This document shows positions 8,251 through 16,025 of a stretch of 64,000 nt of DNA, piece after piece; within the stretch, counting starts at the first letter, position 1; each line of letters starts with the position of its first letter. The DNA is from Dermatophilaceae bacterium. GTDB lineage: Bacteria > Actinomycetota > Actinomycetes > Actinomycetales > Dermatophilaceae. The stretch lies in assembly GCA_014377705.1 (NCBI GenBank), contig JACMPC010000204.1, positions 1 through 64,000 on the forward strand, given 5' to 3'. The notes below the pieces were generated by a model. It saw only the letters and a list, made by a program, of their open reading frames with translations. It did no database searches and was not told the DNA's origin. Position numbers and translations under genes: made by a program.

Positions 8251-8809
8251 GACCGGCCCTGTCGGGTCAACGGCAACTCGGACTCGCCTCCCGTCGGCGG
8301 CATAGTGAGCAGTGGCAAAGCCCGGACCTGCTCGGGCGCCAGTCAGAGTGTGCCCAACACCCAGCGGCCCATGAAGGCCCACACGTCAGGCCGGCCACTA
8401 TCCCGGCCTGGCGTGGTGGCCTGTGCGGTCTTGCTGGGGACCGTTGATGGCTGGTCAGCCCGTCGCCCCCCGTCGGGCCGAAGTCCCGCTCGGCGTCTCG
8501 GATCCAGCTGTCCCGACCTGGCTGCCGGCATCCGTGCCCAGCGGTATGGCGGGCCGAAAGCCTGCGGGGCATGCGGAACGGGATCAGCCCGACGTAGCTT
8601 CGGCGCTCGGCGGTGTCGGGGTGTGCCCCCGGCGGCATGAAGGTGGACGAGACCGATGGCGTGGACCTCTCGCCCGGTCCTAGTCCTCCAGCAGCCCGAG
8701 GTCGTGGGCTCGGCGCCCGCCTCATGCGTCTGGTGGGAAGGTGGGCCGGGTGGTCCGTGTCACCGTAGGGTTGAGACCGCTTGCTCAGGTCCTGCAACAG
8801 AGAGACGAC
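8251..8809. other. 559-bp gap holding only a gene remnant
   Basis: No intact gene was recognised between the phosphoesterase and the transporter. The middle contains a decayed DUF2071-like remnant on the minus strand (listed separately). The last 60 bp carry the ribosome-binding site, and probably the promoter, of the transporter gene. A c-di-AMP riboswitch was looked for because of the transporter type, but none was convincing. Confidence 0.5.
8480..8638 (-). pseudogene. decayed DUF2071 (YqjF-like) gene remnant
   Basis: One frame reads MPPGAHPDTAERRSYVGLIPFRM, close to the conserved N-terminal motif of DUF2071 proteins (LPPG...YVGLIPFRM). Immediately after, another frame gives PPYRWARM, matching the family motif LPYRWARM that normally lies over 50 residues further on, so the intervening part is deleted with a frame change. 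Nothing beyond is recognisable. The function of the family is unknown. Confidence 0.4.
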
Positions 8810-10786
8810 ATGGACGCTTCTGACCGCTTGGTGATGCCCGCCCGGGTGCCGAGTCCTGCCACCCCGATTGAGCCGAGCAGGCCATTGACGCGGTGGCTGA
8901 CGGAGCATCGGGTGCAGCCGGTAGGCCCGGAGTCGGAGGAGGAGCACGCGACGCGGCAGGCATGGTGGAAGGTGATGTGCCTGACCGGGGTCGACTACTT
9001 CTCCACCTTGGCCTACCTGCCAGGTATCGCCGCTCTCGCCGCCGGCGTGCTGTCCCCGCTAGCGACCCTGCTCATCGTCGCCCTGACCCTGCTGGGCGTG
9101 CTGCCCATGTACAGTCGCGTCGCGCGGGAGAGCCCACACGGGCAGGGGTCCGTGGCCATGCTGGAGGACCTGCTGCCGTTCTGGCGAGGCAAGGTCTTCG
9201 TCCTGGTGCTGCTCGGCTTCGTGGCCACCTCGTGGATCATCACCATCACCTTGTCCGCTGCGGACGCCTCCGTGCACATCCTGGAAAGCCCGTTCTTTCC
9301 TGATGGGCTGCAGGGCCACGCGGTCGTCATCACCATTGCCCTGCTGCTCGTGCTTGGGGGCGTGTTCCTGCTCGGCTTCCGGGAGGCCGTGGTCGTTGCC
9401 ATCCCCCTCGTAGCGGCCTTCCTCGTCCTGAACGCGGTCGTCGTGGTGAAGGGCCTGGTCGAGGTTTTTACCACGGACGGTGCCTTGTCCACATGGACGT
9501 CAGGGCTGTCCGACATCGGCGGTCTGGGCGGGGCAATCGGTCCGGCTGTGATCGCCTTCCCTCTACTCGTGCTCGGCCTGTCCGGGTTCGAGACCGGCGT
9601 GAGCATGATGCCGCTGGTTGAGGCGAAGGGCAAGACCGCCAACGACACCCTTCGCGCTCGCATCCGGAACACCCGCAAGCTGCTTGCAGGCGCGGCAATC
9701 ATCATGTCCGTCTACCTGCTGAGCACGAGCTTCGTGACCACTGTCCTCATCCCCGCGGAGGAGTTCAGGGCCGGTGGTGAGGCGAACGGTCGCGCGCTGG
9801 CGTACCTGGCGCACGAGCAGTTCGGCGACGTCTTCGGCACCGTGTACGACATCAGCACCATCCTCATCCTGTGGTTCGCCGGTGCCTCAGCCATGGCCGG
9901 GCTTATCAACATCGTGCCCCGCTACCTCCCCTCGTACGGGATGGCGCCGGACTGGGGCCGCGCGGTGCGCCCTGTCGTGCTCGTGTACACGCTGATCAGC
10001 ATCGTCATCACGGTCGCCTTCGGCGCTGACGTCAACGCCCAGGCCGGGGCGTACGCGACCGGCATCCTGGCCATGATGGTCTCCGGCGCGGTCGCGGTGA
10101 CCATCTCCGCGTATCGGTACCGGCAGAAGCGCGCCGCCGTGGGGTTCGCGGTCCTGACCCTCATCTTGGTGTATGCGCTGGCGGAGAACATCAGGCAGAA
10201 ACCAGACGGCATCGCCATTTCGGGCCTGTTCATCCTCGGCATCATCGTGGTTTCTCTGGTCTCGCGCATCTCGCGTAGCACCGAGCTGCGGGTGGAGCAC
10301 ATCGAGTTCGACCACGCCGCGCGCAGGTTCATCGAGACGTCTGTTACCAACGACGGCGCTCTGAACATCATCGCCAACAAGCGCCAGGCCGGGGACGAGC
10401 AGGAGTACGCCGCGAAGGAAGCGCAGCAGCGGTCAATGAACCCGGTTCCCGGGCGTGCAGACGTGCTCTTCTTCGAGGTCGACATTCACGACCCGTCCGA
10501 CTTCAGCGAAGTGCTGCGCGTGCGCGGCATGACCATCGGCGACCACCGCATCCTGCGCGTGACCAGCCCGGCAGCGCCGAACGCCATCGCTGCCGTCCTG
10601 CTCGCGCTGCGCGACGCGACCGGGGTGCGCCCCCACTGCTTCTTCGAATGGTCCGAAGGTTCGCCGGTGGCACACCTGGCGCGCTACCTGCTCCTCGGCC
10701 GCGGTGACACGCCGCCGGTAGTCCGGGAGATCATCCGCAAGGTTGAACCTGACCCGCAACGCCGGCCGGGCATCCACGTCAGCTGA
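8810..10786 (+). CDS. APC-superfamily amino acid/cation permease with cytoplasmic C-terminal domain
   Basis: The protein of 658 residues begins with a hydrophilic N-terminus and the conserved [19 protein letters not shown] segment. About twelve membrane helices follow up to about residue 495, then a soluble C-terminal domain of roughly 160 residues. This architecture is shared with actinobacterial APC permeases and with potassium importers of the KimA type; which substrate applies here is not decided. The start chosen ([10 protein letters not shown]) has AGAGAG upstream; an upstream in-frame methionine is possible. It is monocistronic and convergent with the BrxD-like operon, from which a strong hairpin separates it. 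Confidence 0.82.
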   Translation: MDASDRLVMPARVPSPATPIEPSRPLTRWLTEHRVQPVGPESEEEHATRQAWWKVMCLTGVDYFSTLAYLPGIAALAAGVLSPLATLLIVALTLLGVLPMYSRVARESPHGQGSVAMLEDLLPFWRGKVFVLVLLGFVATSWIITITLSAADASVHILESPFFPDGLQGHAVVITIALLLVLGGVFLLGFREAVVVAIPLVAAFLVLNAVVVVKGLVEVFTTDGALSTWTSGLSDIGGLGGAIGPAVIAFPLLVLGLSGFETGVSMMPLVEAKGKTANDTLRARIRNTRKLLAGAAIIMSVYLLSTSFVTTVLIPAEEFRAGGEANGRALAYLAHEQFGDVFGTVYDISTILILWFAGASAMAGLINIVPRYLPSYGMAPDWGRAVRPVVLVYTLISIVITVAFGADVNAQAGAYATGILAMMVSGAVAVTISAYRYRQKRAAVGFAVLTLILVYALAENIRQKPDGIAISGLFILGIIVVSLVSRISRSTELRVEHIEFDHAARRFIETSVTNDGALNIIANKRQAGDEQEYAAKEAQQRSMNPVPGRADVLFFEVDIHDPSDFSEVLRVRGMTIGDHRILRVTSPAAPNAIAAVLLALRDATGVRPHCFFEWSEGSPVAHLARYLLLGRGDTPPVVREIIRKVEPDPQRRPGIHVS

Positions 10787-10874
10787 AGCGCTCTTGTTCA
10801 GTGCGGGATCGGTGACCGGTGATCGTCCACACCTCGCCGAACGCCGCCGATCATCGAGCTGCCGAGTCAATGGA

Positions 10875-10906
10875 TCATCCCGCAGGACGATCGCCCTGCG
10901 GGATGA
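10875..10906. terminator. 12-bp perfect inverted repeat between convergent genes (bidirectional terminator)
   Basis: TCATCCCGCAGG, an 8-nt loop, then CCTGCGGGATGA form a perfect 12-bp stem. It is placed between the ends of the permease gene and of the BrxD-like operon. There is no strong U-tract, common in high-GC actinobacteria, so the role is inferred from placement and symmetry. Confidence 0.65.
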
Positions 10907-11031
10907 ATAGGTGGTCGTTCGTCTGCCGGGACTGCCTCTCAGCGAACTGACAACATTCAGAATCCCGCGGCTCGGCGGCACCCTACCAATCTGCCCGGGT
11001 GGGTAGTCCTGCTGCTTGGTCGACCACAGGC

Positions 11032-12321
11032 TCACTTATCCGTGCTGTCGTCGTCCAGCCCGTCGAGCTCTTGGTAGTTGCCGGGTAGCTCGACCACGTC
11101 CGTGAGGGGTCGGTAGCCGGGGTCAAGACGGACGAGATCCCATTCATTGATCCACGCCCGCACGTATTGGCGCATCCTCGTCGCGCCGAGCTGCTCGAGA
11201 CCCGGGACGTCCGGCGGCTCCCACCCATAGGCGCCCCCGTGCAGCTGGCGCAGGGTGAGGTAGGCGCGGTCCAACTCCGCCTGGTCGGGTGGCACCAGCC
11301 GCAGGAGGTCGCGTTCGATGTGCCGCATCCCCACGTCTGCCAGGGCGGCCATCTCGGCATACTCCTCGGTCTGCTTGTCCCGTAGCCGCCCGGGCAGGCT
11401 CTCGCGGTCGTTCTTGCCGGACAGGACAGCAGTCTCGAAGTCGTCAGTGATCGCCGCGACGGCGATGAGGGGCTCCCCTTCGTCGCCGTCGGTCCCGTCA
11501 AGCCAGCGCGCCAGCTCGGCGTACGACCGGCCCCGTTGCAGCAGCGAGTAGCGGCCGATCAGCTCGACCTCGTCGAAGAGCACAACCCAGCCGATGTGCC
11601 CTCCGGCGCGCAGCAACCGCGGCAGGAACCGAAGCCGCTGTCGAGCCAGGTCCCGGGCCTTGACCGGGGAGAAGGTGAACGACCTGGCCTCGCCGACGGC
11701 CTTGAGCTGGCGGCGCAGGTCGGGCATCCGCAGCGGGTCGCCGGACCAGAAACGGACGATGGAGTCGAGGAACTCCTCGTCGGCGCCGGGAGCGTCGCCG
11801 CTGAGTCTCTGGTGGAGCAGGAGGGTCGCGTCGAACCGTTCGTTCATGTCCCGGCCTGGTCCCCGCAGCCACCGCAGCAGCTCGGCGTAGCCGGGGCTGT
11901 CTGGGTCCAGAGCCGCCGCTGCCTCGGCGACGACGTCGCGGGCGCCGTCGGGGGCGACCGCCGACTCCATCGCAGCCCGCAGCACCTTCGCGGGGTCGTG
12001 CAGGGGGGTCTCCTTGCTGATCACCACGGTGCTGACCACGAAGCCGGCGGATGTCGCGAGCTGGCCCAGGTGGGTGAGCAGGTGGCTCTTGCCCTCCCCG
12101 AACCCGGCTCCGAGCAGCATCGAGGCGCGACCGGGCCGGGCGCCGGAAGCGTTGCGGGGCCCGCCGAGGTCCCCGAGCAGCCGGGTGAACCGGTCCTCGA
12201 TGTCGCCCTGGCCTGAGCCGAGCGCGACGACGGCGTCGGCGTTGGGCACTCCGCTGCGCAGCGCCTCGACCGCGCGCCGCCGGGCCAGGCGTTCCTCGTC
12301 CCACTGGTGCTCTCGGCTCAT
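11032..12321 (-). CDS. BrxD-like P-loop ATPase (DUF2791 family)
   Basis: The 429-residue protein has a Walker A motif GAGFGEGKSHLL near residue 75, the signature VVISKETPLHDPAKV typical of DUF2791/BrxD ATPases, and a Walker B WVVLFDEVELIG near 250. A sensor-like AAITDDFETAV follows. In BREX phage defence, BrxD-type ATPases act with other BREX proteins; no PglX methylase, PglZ or helicase is encoded nearby. It is the last gene of a three-gene operon, with its ATG overlapping the upstream stop (ATGA). It is an ATPase by motif; the role in defence or DNA metabolism is inference. Confidence 0.8.
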   Translation of the reverse strand: MSREHQWDEERLARRRAVEALRSGVPNADAVVALGSGQGDIEDRFTRLLGDLGGPRNASGARPGRASMLLGAGFGEGKSHLLTHLGQLATSAGFVVSTVVISKETPLHDPAKVLRAAMESAVAPDGARDVVAEAAAALDPDSPGYAELLRWLRGPGRDMNERFDATLLLHQRLSGDAPGADEEFLDSIVRFWSGDPLRMPDLRRQLKAVGEARSFTFSPVKARDLARQRLRFLPRLLRAGGHIGWVVLFDEVELIGRYSLLQRGRSYAELARWLDGTDGDEGEPLIAVAAITDDFETAVLSGKNDRESLPGRLRDKQTEEYAEMAALADVGMRHIERDLLRLVPPDQAELDRAYLTLRQLHGGAYGWEPPDVPGLEQLGATRMRQYVRAWINEWDLVRLDPGYRPLTDVVELPGNYQELDGLDDDSTDK

Positions 12322-13328
12322 CGCACGGCCTCCAGCCGGACGTCGAGGCGCACCAGGGAGGCGTACGGGTTGGCGCGTCGCCGATCCCGCACCTCGTCGG
12401 CAACTCTGAGCTGGAGTGCGGCATACGCGGGCAGCCCACGCTTCTCGTCGCTGACCAGCTCTGGCGGCACGACGGCGAGGACCAGCATCCCGGTCAGGTC
12501 GTCTGTCGCGTCGATCAGCTGGCGCAGCAGCTCGTACGCGTCGAGCACCGCGGCTTTGCTGTAGTAGATGCCGGTGCGCTCGGGAACCGGCGGACGTCGG
12601 GCCTCGGCCAGCCGGGTCAGGTCGCAGTGCAGCACCAGTCCTCCATATCCGGCCCGCAGCAGGAGCCGCCCCACTGAGGTGAGCATTGTCCTGGCGTTGT
12701 GCCGGCCGATCCGCGCGTAGATCATCGCGTCCCGGAGCTCACGCAGCCCGACTCGTTCGCCGGTGAGCCAGCCGTGGATCACGAGGGCCTCGGCGGTGTT
12801 GACGTCGCCGCTGCCCAGGTGCGCCTGAGCCAGCCGCAACAGGGCCCGGCGCAGCTCCCGGGGAAAGCTGGTATCGGTGAGCAAAAGATGTTCGAGGGCT
12901 CGCCGCACGCTGCGGTAGAGCTCGCGCGGGTCGAGGTCGTGGTCGGCAGCCACCTCGGCCACGGTGAGGCGGCCGGGGGCGGCGGGGACCGCGATGTTGT
13001 CGTAGGCGGTGTTCACGATGGCCACCGCGACCTGGTCCCAGTCGATCTGCCTGGCTACGGCGAAGAACACCTGGTCGATCATGTGCACCTTGGTCGTCTC
13101 CGCGGACAGCGACACCATCAGGGCGTGCTCGCGGACCGCCACGGCGTGCAGAGATCGCTCAAACCGGTCGGCGACATCGGCGTCGCCGGTCACCACGAGC
13201 TTCACCGACCCTCCGCCGGCCGGCAGGTACGAGGCCAGGTACTCCTGCCCGAGAAAGTCTGCGTAAGAGCCGGCGCTCATCGACCCGCCTCCAAGCACCG
13301 CCGCCCGCGGTCCGGCAGCTGCCGTCAT
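12318..13328 (-). CDS. BREX ATP-binding-domain-like protein without a recognisable P-loop
   Basis: The 336-residue protein resembles the DUF2791/BREX ATP-binding family in its body (YSKAAVLDAYELLRQLIDATD, PPELVSDEKRGLPAYAALQLR, ANPYASLVRLDVR). The expected Walker A position reads VKLVVTGDADVADRFE, with no GKS/T. It may be a catalytically inactive partner of the downstream BrxD-like ATPase. The chosen ATG (MTAAAGPRA) overlaps the stop of the preceding gene as ATGA, and its stop overlaps the next start the same way, so the three products are probably made in fixed ratio. A later internal methionine (MSAGSYADF) is a possible alternative start. Confidence 0.7.
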   Translation of the reverse strand: MTAAAGPRAAVLGGGSMSAGSYADFLGQEYLASYLPAGGGSVKLVVTGDADVADRFERSLHAVAVREHALMVSLSAETTKVHMIDQVFFAVARQIDWDQVAVAIVNTAYDNIAVPAAPGRLTVAEVAADHDLDPRELYRSVRRALEHLLLTDTSFPRELRRALLRLAQAHLGSGDVNTAEALVIHGWLTGERVGLRELRDAMIYARIGRHNARTMLTSVGRLLLRAGYGGLVLHCDLTRLAEARRPPVPERTGIYYSKAAVLDAYELLRQLIDATDDLTGMLVLAVVPPELVSDEKRGLPAYAALQLRVADEVRDRRRANPYASLVRLDVRLEAVR

Positions 13329-14140
13329 GAGCGTTCGGTGAAGGAGATTCCCCAGTACAGCTGGTGCTGCCCCGTCTGTGCCACCGTCGCCAGGGTGCCT
13401 GAGCCTCGGGTTCCCGAGCTGGCATGCCAACGCAGGACGCGACCGGACTTCGCTGTCGCGACTCCACTGGAGTCCAGCAGATACAGGTCGCGGGCGAACT
13501 CCGCGCGGGTGTAGTCGCGCTGCTGACCGGGCAGCAACGTCAACACGCCCCACACGTCGACCAGGCGCACCACCGCAGCATCTCGCTGCCTCCCCTGAGA
13601 TCTCACCAGGTCGTAGCCCGACTCGAGGCTCTCCAGGAACGGCTTGGGCCGGAACCGCGGTGGCTTCGCCTGCGAGCTAGCCAGCAGGCCGACCAGTACC
13701 GACGGGCGCAGCCGCCTCTCCCGGCGTCTGTCGATCTCGACGGCGGCCTCCCCGGGCAGCACCTTGATCAGCGATGGATAGCACAGGAGCCGCTCGTCTG
13801 CCTCGAACATCGCCACGTCCTGCGCGGTTGCCGTGTCCAACAGCTCCTGGGCATAGGAACCGGACTCGAGGTGCTCCTGCTCGTCAAAGCCGAAGGACCC
13901 CCCGGCGTCCGATGCGGCCCGGGCTGCGTCCCCGGCCAGAGTCGTCGCCGCGCTCAGAGCGCGCCGCAGGTCACGCAACTGTCCGCGTCCGGCGCCGGCC
14001 TTGGCCTTCTTCAGCTCCCGTGTCACAGCCGCATTGGCCTTGAGCGCGGCGTCAACCCGCTCTCCCGTCGCCGCAAGTGCCGCTTCGAGCCCGCCCATCT
14101 CAGCTACCACCAATCCTTCGTCCATCGCCTGATTGCGCAC
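13325..14140 (-). CDS. unrecognised coiled-coil protein, first gene of the BrxD-like operon
   Basis: The protein of 271 residues has an N-terminal alpha-helical region, likely coiled coil (about 12-75: ALKANAAVTRELKKAKAG), and a mixed central part containing RRRERRLRPSVLVGLLASS. The C-terminal third ends in WGISFTERS. No catalytic motif was recognised. It has no signal peptide. The start is uncertain: GTG at 14140 has a TAGCCT box 9 nt upstream, while an ATG 15 nt later is also possible; neither has a good ribosome-binding site. Its position and ATGA coupling suggest it is a structural or specificity subunit for the two BREX-related proteins. Confidence 0.6.
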   Translation of the reverse strand: MRNQAMDEGLVVAEMGGLEAALAATGERVDAALKANAAVTRELKKAKAGAGRGQLRDLRRALSAATTLAGDAARAASDAGGSFGFDEQEHLESGSYAQELLDTATAQDVAMFEADERLLCYPSLIKVLPGEAAVEIDRRRERRLRPSVLVGLLASSQAKPPRFRPKPFLESLESGYDLVRSQGRQRDAAVVRLVDVWGVLTLLPGQQRDYTRAEFARDLYLLDSSGVATAKSGRVLRWHASSGTRGSGTLATVAQTGQHQLYWGISFTERS

Positions 14141-14358
14141 TGGTGAAGGAGGCTACCTGAAGCTGGGTCGAAGGCCGATGGTGCTCGTCTTCGTGTTGGA
14201 CGCAACACGGTTCATCTTCCGCGCCGGGGTGCGTTGAGGTTCCGCACGGCACGTCGTACGCTCACAGAGAAACGACTACTGACGAGCCCGGTTCATGCAA
14301 GACCGCGACTGGTGGGCCATCAAGCGCGGCGATCACCACAGCCGAAGAGGAGAGCTCA

Positions 14359-15360
14359 ATGAAGAAGCTCATCAACAAGACCGAGAACGTGGTTTCTGAG
14401 GCGCTGCTGGGTATGGACGCGGCGCACCCCGACCTCAGGGTCGACCACGAGCACAAGATCATCTACCGCGGCGATGACCGTCGGCCGGGCAAGGTCGGCC
14501 TGATCTCCGGCGGAGGGTCCGGGCACGATCCGCTGCACGGGGGGTTCGTCGGGCTCGGCATGCTGGATGCCGCGTGCGCCGGTGAGGTCTTCACCTCTCC
14601 GGTGCCGGGCCAGATCATGGAAGCCACCAAGACCGTCGACGACGGAGCCGGCGTCCTGCACATCGTGAAGAACTACACCGGCGACGTGATGAACTTCGAG
14701 ATGGCTGCCGAGATGGCCGCCGAGGAGACCGGCGTGAACGTCTTGTCTGTCATCACCAACGACGACGTCGCCGTCCAGGACAGCCTCTACACGGCGGGTA
14801 GACGTGGCGTCGGAGTCACGGTCCTGCTGGAGAAGATCGCCGGCGCTGCAGCCGAAGAGGGCCGCAGCCTGGCGCAGGTGGCTGAGATCGCACACCGGGT
14901 CAACGCCAACGGCCGCAGCATGGGCGTCGCGCTCACCTCGTGCACCGTCCCCGCGGCGGGCAAGCCGACGTTCGACCTGCCCGGGGGGGAGATCGAGATG
15001 GGCGTCGGGATCCATGGTGAGCCCGGCCGCAAGAGGCTCCCCATCGCCTCTGCGAAGGAGATCGCCGCGCTGCTCGTCGAGCCCATCGTCGGGGATCTTG
15101 ACTTCACCGGCGGGGACGGTGTCATCGCCTTCGTCAACGGCCTGGGCGGAACCCCCTTGATGGAGCTCTACCTGATGTACAACGAGGTTGCCCAGATCCT
15201 GAAGAAGTCCGGGATCCACGTGGCCAGGTCTTTGGTGGGCCCCTACATCACGGCCCTTGACATGGCCGGGTGCTCGGTCACCCTCCTCAAGATCGGCCCC
15301 GAGATGCTCAGCTTGTGGGACGCGCCGGTTCGGACGCCAGGTCTTCGGTGGGGAGTCTGA
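14359..15360 (+). CDS. dhaK: dihydroxyacetone kinase subunit DhaK
   Basis: The substrate-binding subunit of PTS-type dihydroxyacetone kinase, 333 residues. It has SGGGSGHDPLHGGFVG near residue 50 and MGVGIHGEPG near 220, whose histidine binds dihydroxyacetone covalently as a hemiaminal. DhaL transfers phosphate from ADP-bound ATP to this substrate, yielding dihydroxyacetone phosphate for glycolysis. The ATG has GAGGAGAG upstream. It is the first gene of dhaKLM, with DhaL starting 2 nt after its stop. Confidence 0.95.
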   Translation: MKKLINKTENVVSEALLGMDAAHPDLRVDHEHKIIYRGDDRRPGKVGLISGGGSGHDPLHGGFVGLGMLDAACAGEVFTSPVPGQIMEATKTVDDGAGVLHIVKNYTGDVMNFEMAAEMAAEETGVNVLSVITNDDVAVQDSLYTAGRRGVGVTVLLEKIAGAAAEEGRSLAQVAEIAHRVNANGRSMGVALTSCTVPAAGKPTFDLPGGEIEMGVGIHGEPGRKRLPIASAKEIAALLVEPIVGDLDFTGGDGVIAFVNGLGGTPLMELYLMYNEVAQILKKSGIHVARSLVGPYITALDMAGCSVTLLKIGPEMLSLWDAPVRTPGLRWGV

Positions 15361-15362
15361 GC

Positions 15363-16025
15363 ATGACGGACACGTCCGTCGACGTTGAGGCGCTCGATCG
15401 CTGGATCCGAAGGTTTGCCGAGGAGGTGAGCAAGAACAAGGATCTGCTCACCGATCTCGACTCGGCCATCGGCGATGCCGACCATGGCTCAAACATGGAC
15501 CGGGGTATGTCGGCCACGGTCGCTGCGCTCGACGAGGCAAGCTCGCAGGGGCGCCCCCTCACGACGGCCGGCGCGCTGCTGAAGACCGTTGGTATGACTG
15601 TTGTCAGCTCTATCGGCGGCGCCAGCGGTCCCCTGTACGGGACCCTCTTCCTTCGGATGGGGACCTCAGCCGGGGATGTCGAGGCTCTCGACGACGCTGG
15701 TTTCTCCGCGGCGCTCACAGCGGGTTTGGCGGGTGTGGTCGCCCGGGGCAAGGCCGAGCTGGGTGACAAGACGATGTGCGATGCTCTCGCCCCCGCGTGC
15801 GCCGCTCTTGACGCCTCGCTCGCTGGGGGGGCCGGCCTCAGCGAGGCATTGGCGGTTGCCGCGACCTCCGCCGACACGGGCCGGGACGCCACCATCCCGA
15901 TGCTCGCACGCAAGGGCCGGGCAAGCTACCTCGGTGAACGCAGCATCGGGCACCAGGACCCAGGGGCGACGTCTGTCGCCTTGCTGGTGAACGCGGCCGC
16001 AGCCACCCTGGGCAGCCGCCCGTGA
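15363..16025 (+). CDS. dhaL: dihydroxyacetone kinase ADP-binding subunit DhaL
   Basis: The 220-residue subunit holds a tightly bound ADP that is rephosphorylated by DhaM. The Mg-nucleotide motif DSAIGDADHGSNM (about residues 34-46) is intact, as are GGASGPLYGT and LGERSIGHQDPGA. The ATG lies 2 nt after the dhaK stop, and the stop overlaps the GTG of dhaM (GTGA), so the three subunits are translationally coupled. Confidence 0.95.
   Translation: MTDTSVDVEALDRWIRRFAEEVSKNKDLLTDLDSAIGDADHGSNMDRGMSATVAALDEASSQGRPLTTAGALLKTVGMTVVSSIGGASGPLYGTLFLRMGTSAGDVEALDDAGFSAALTAGLAGVVARGKAELGDKTMCDALAPACAALDASLAGGAGLSEALAVAATSADTGRDATIPMLARKGRASYLGERSIGHQDPGATSVALLVNAAAATLGSRP

Noticed and set aside
8641-8809. 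c-di-AMP (ydaO) riboswitch before the APC permease
   Set aside because: Suggested by the transporter type, but the conserved ydaO core could not be found in the sequence.
11032-14140. Complete BREX phage-defence system
   Set aside because: Only BrxD-like ATPases are present. No PglX methylase, PglZ, BrxL or helicase gene is visible, so a full BREX call is not supported.
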